Assembly: GCA_015063655.1 (NCBI GenBank)
Contig: SVTU01000085.1
Coordinates: 1 to 5,738, forward strand
Reading direction: 5' to 3'
DNA from: Oscillospiraceae bacterium
GTDB taxonomy: Bacteria > Bacillota > Clostridia > Oscillospirales > CAG-272
Length of the DNA: 5,738 bases
The notes under the pieces were generated by a model that did no database searches, was not told the origin of the DNA, and saw only the letters and a list, made by a program, of their open reading frames with translations. Below, piece by piece: positions 5,659 to 5,738 of the stretch. Made by a program: the position numbers and the translations under genes. Position 1 is the first letter of the stretch. Each line of letters opens with the position of its first letter.

Positions 5659-5687
5659 TTGACAAAGCTTGGACAGCATGATACAAT
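5659..5687 (+). promoter_or_regulatory. Divergent sigma-A promoter for the truncated right-hand gene
   Basis: TTGACA (5659-5664), a 17-nt spacer and TACAAT (5682-5687), with TG at 5679-5680, give an extended -10. The -35 box lies 15 bp from the -35 box of copA on the opposite strand. The start is predicted near 5694, about 26 nt before the ATG at 5720. Confidence 0.82.
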
Positions 5688-5719
5688 AAGAATAAGCCAT
5701 CATGCAGGAGGAAGCTTCC

Positions 5720-5738
5720 ATGAATAAAAGACAGCTTG
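5720..5738 (+). CDS. Start of an unidentified gene, cut by the window edge
   Basis: Six codons (MNKRQL) follow an AGGAGG Shine-Dalgarno at 5706-5711 with 8-nt spacing and a strong promoter at 5659-5687, so a real gene starts here. Six residues cannot identify it. Genes divergent from copA are sometimes its copper regulator, but nothing in the visible part supports that. The palindrome GGAAGCTTCC (5710-5719) overlaps the Shine-Dalgarno and reaches the start codon. Confidence 0.7.

Noticed and set aside
5582..5686. 35-residue N-terminal extension of CopA
   Set aside because: The extension would be translated from DNA that includes and precedes the copA promoter (5615-5643). MKQYHVTGMSC at 5581 is the normal HMA start and has its own GGGAG.
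5710..5719. Palindrome GGAAGCTTCC between the Shine-Dalgarno and start of the right-hand gene
   Set aside because: A 10-bp palindrome partly made of the Shine-Dalgarno could arise by chance. There is no second copy and no known operator match.
5582..5719. CopY or CsoR operator in the copA promoter region
   Set aside because: No TACAnnTGTA box and no convincing GC-rich CsoR palindrome was found. Only a G-run in the promoter spacer was seen.

Overview
The window looks like chromosomal DNA from an anaerobic, GC-rich member of the Clostridia (Bacillota), probably a gut-type Oscillospiraceae or relative. The evidence is a clostridial 2[4Fe-4S] ferredoxin, an NfnA/GltA electron-bifurcation pair, strong GGAGG-type Shine-Dalgarno sites, sigma-A promoters with extended -10 boxes, and simple hairpin terminators. 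No rRNA, tRNA, CRISPR or insertion-sequence signal was seen. The taxonomic placement is an inference.

Left block (1-1391). Two minus-strand genes, nfnA (280 aa) and the first 39 codons of the glutamate-synthase-like flavoprotein gltA/nfnB, are one nucleotide apart and read from a promoter at 1007-1035. Divergent from them is a 56-aa ferredoxin gene (1221-1391) with its own promoter (1158-1185). NfnAB-type enzymes exchange electrons between reduced ferredoxin, NADH and NADP+, so the divergent gene probably encodes a partner or substrate of the enzyme. The ferredoxin has codon use unlike its neighbours, as expected for a very abundant protein.

Middle block (1410-3073). A strong hairpin terminator lies between the ferredoxin and the Shine-Dalgarno site of the next gene, with no convincing separate promoter. 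A trmN6/yfiC-like tRNA adenine-N6 methyltransferase (263 aa) and a TtcA-type PP-loop tRNA thiolase (252 aa) follow, 2 nt apart. By family they would modify positions 37 and 32, the two residues flanking the anticodon. A hairpin at 3037-3073 ends this unit and can also serve the convergent copA gene.

Right block (3095-5738). A large minus-strand gene encodes a Cu(I)-exporting P1B-1 ATPase (828 aa) with a metal-binding domain at each end. The C-terminal 68 residues form a complete CopZ-like copper chaperone. They are preceded by an in-frame ATG with a full AAAGGAG Shine-Dalgarno at 9-nt spacing, and by a linker that is AT-rich like an intergenic region. The gene may therefore make both a CopA-CopZ fusion and free CopZ. 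This is the most interesting feature here. copA has a perfect-consensus promoter (TTGACA, 17 nt, TATAAT), placed back to back with a second strong promoter that drives a rightward gene cut off after six codons.
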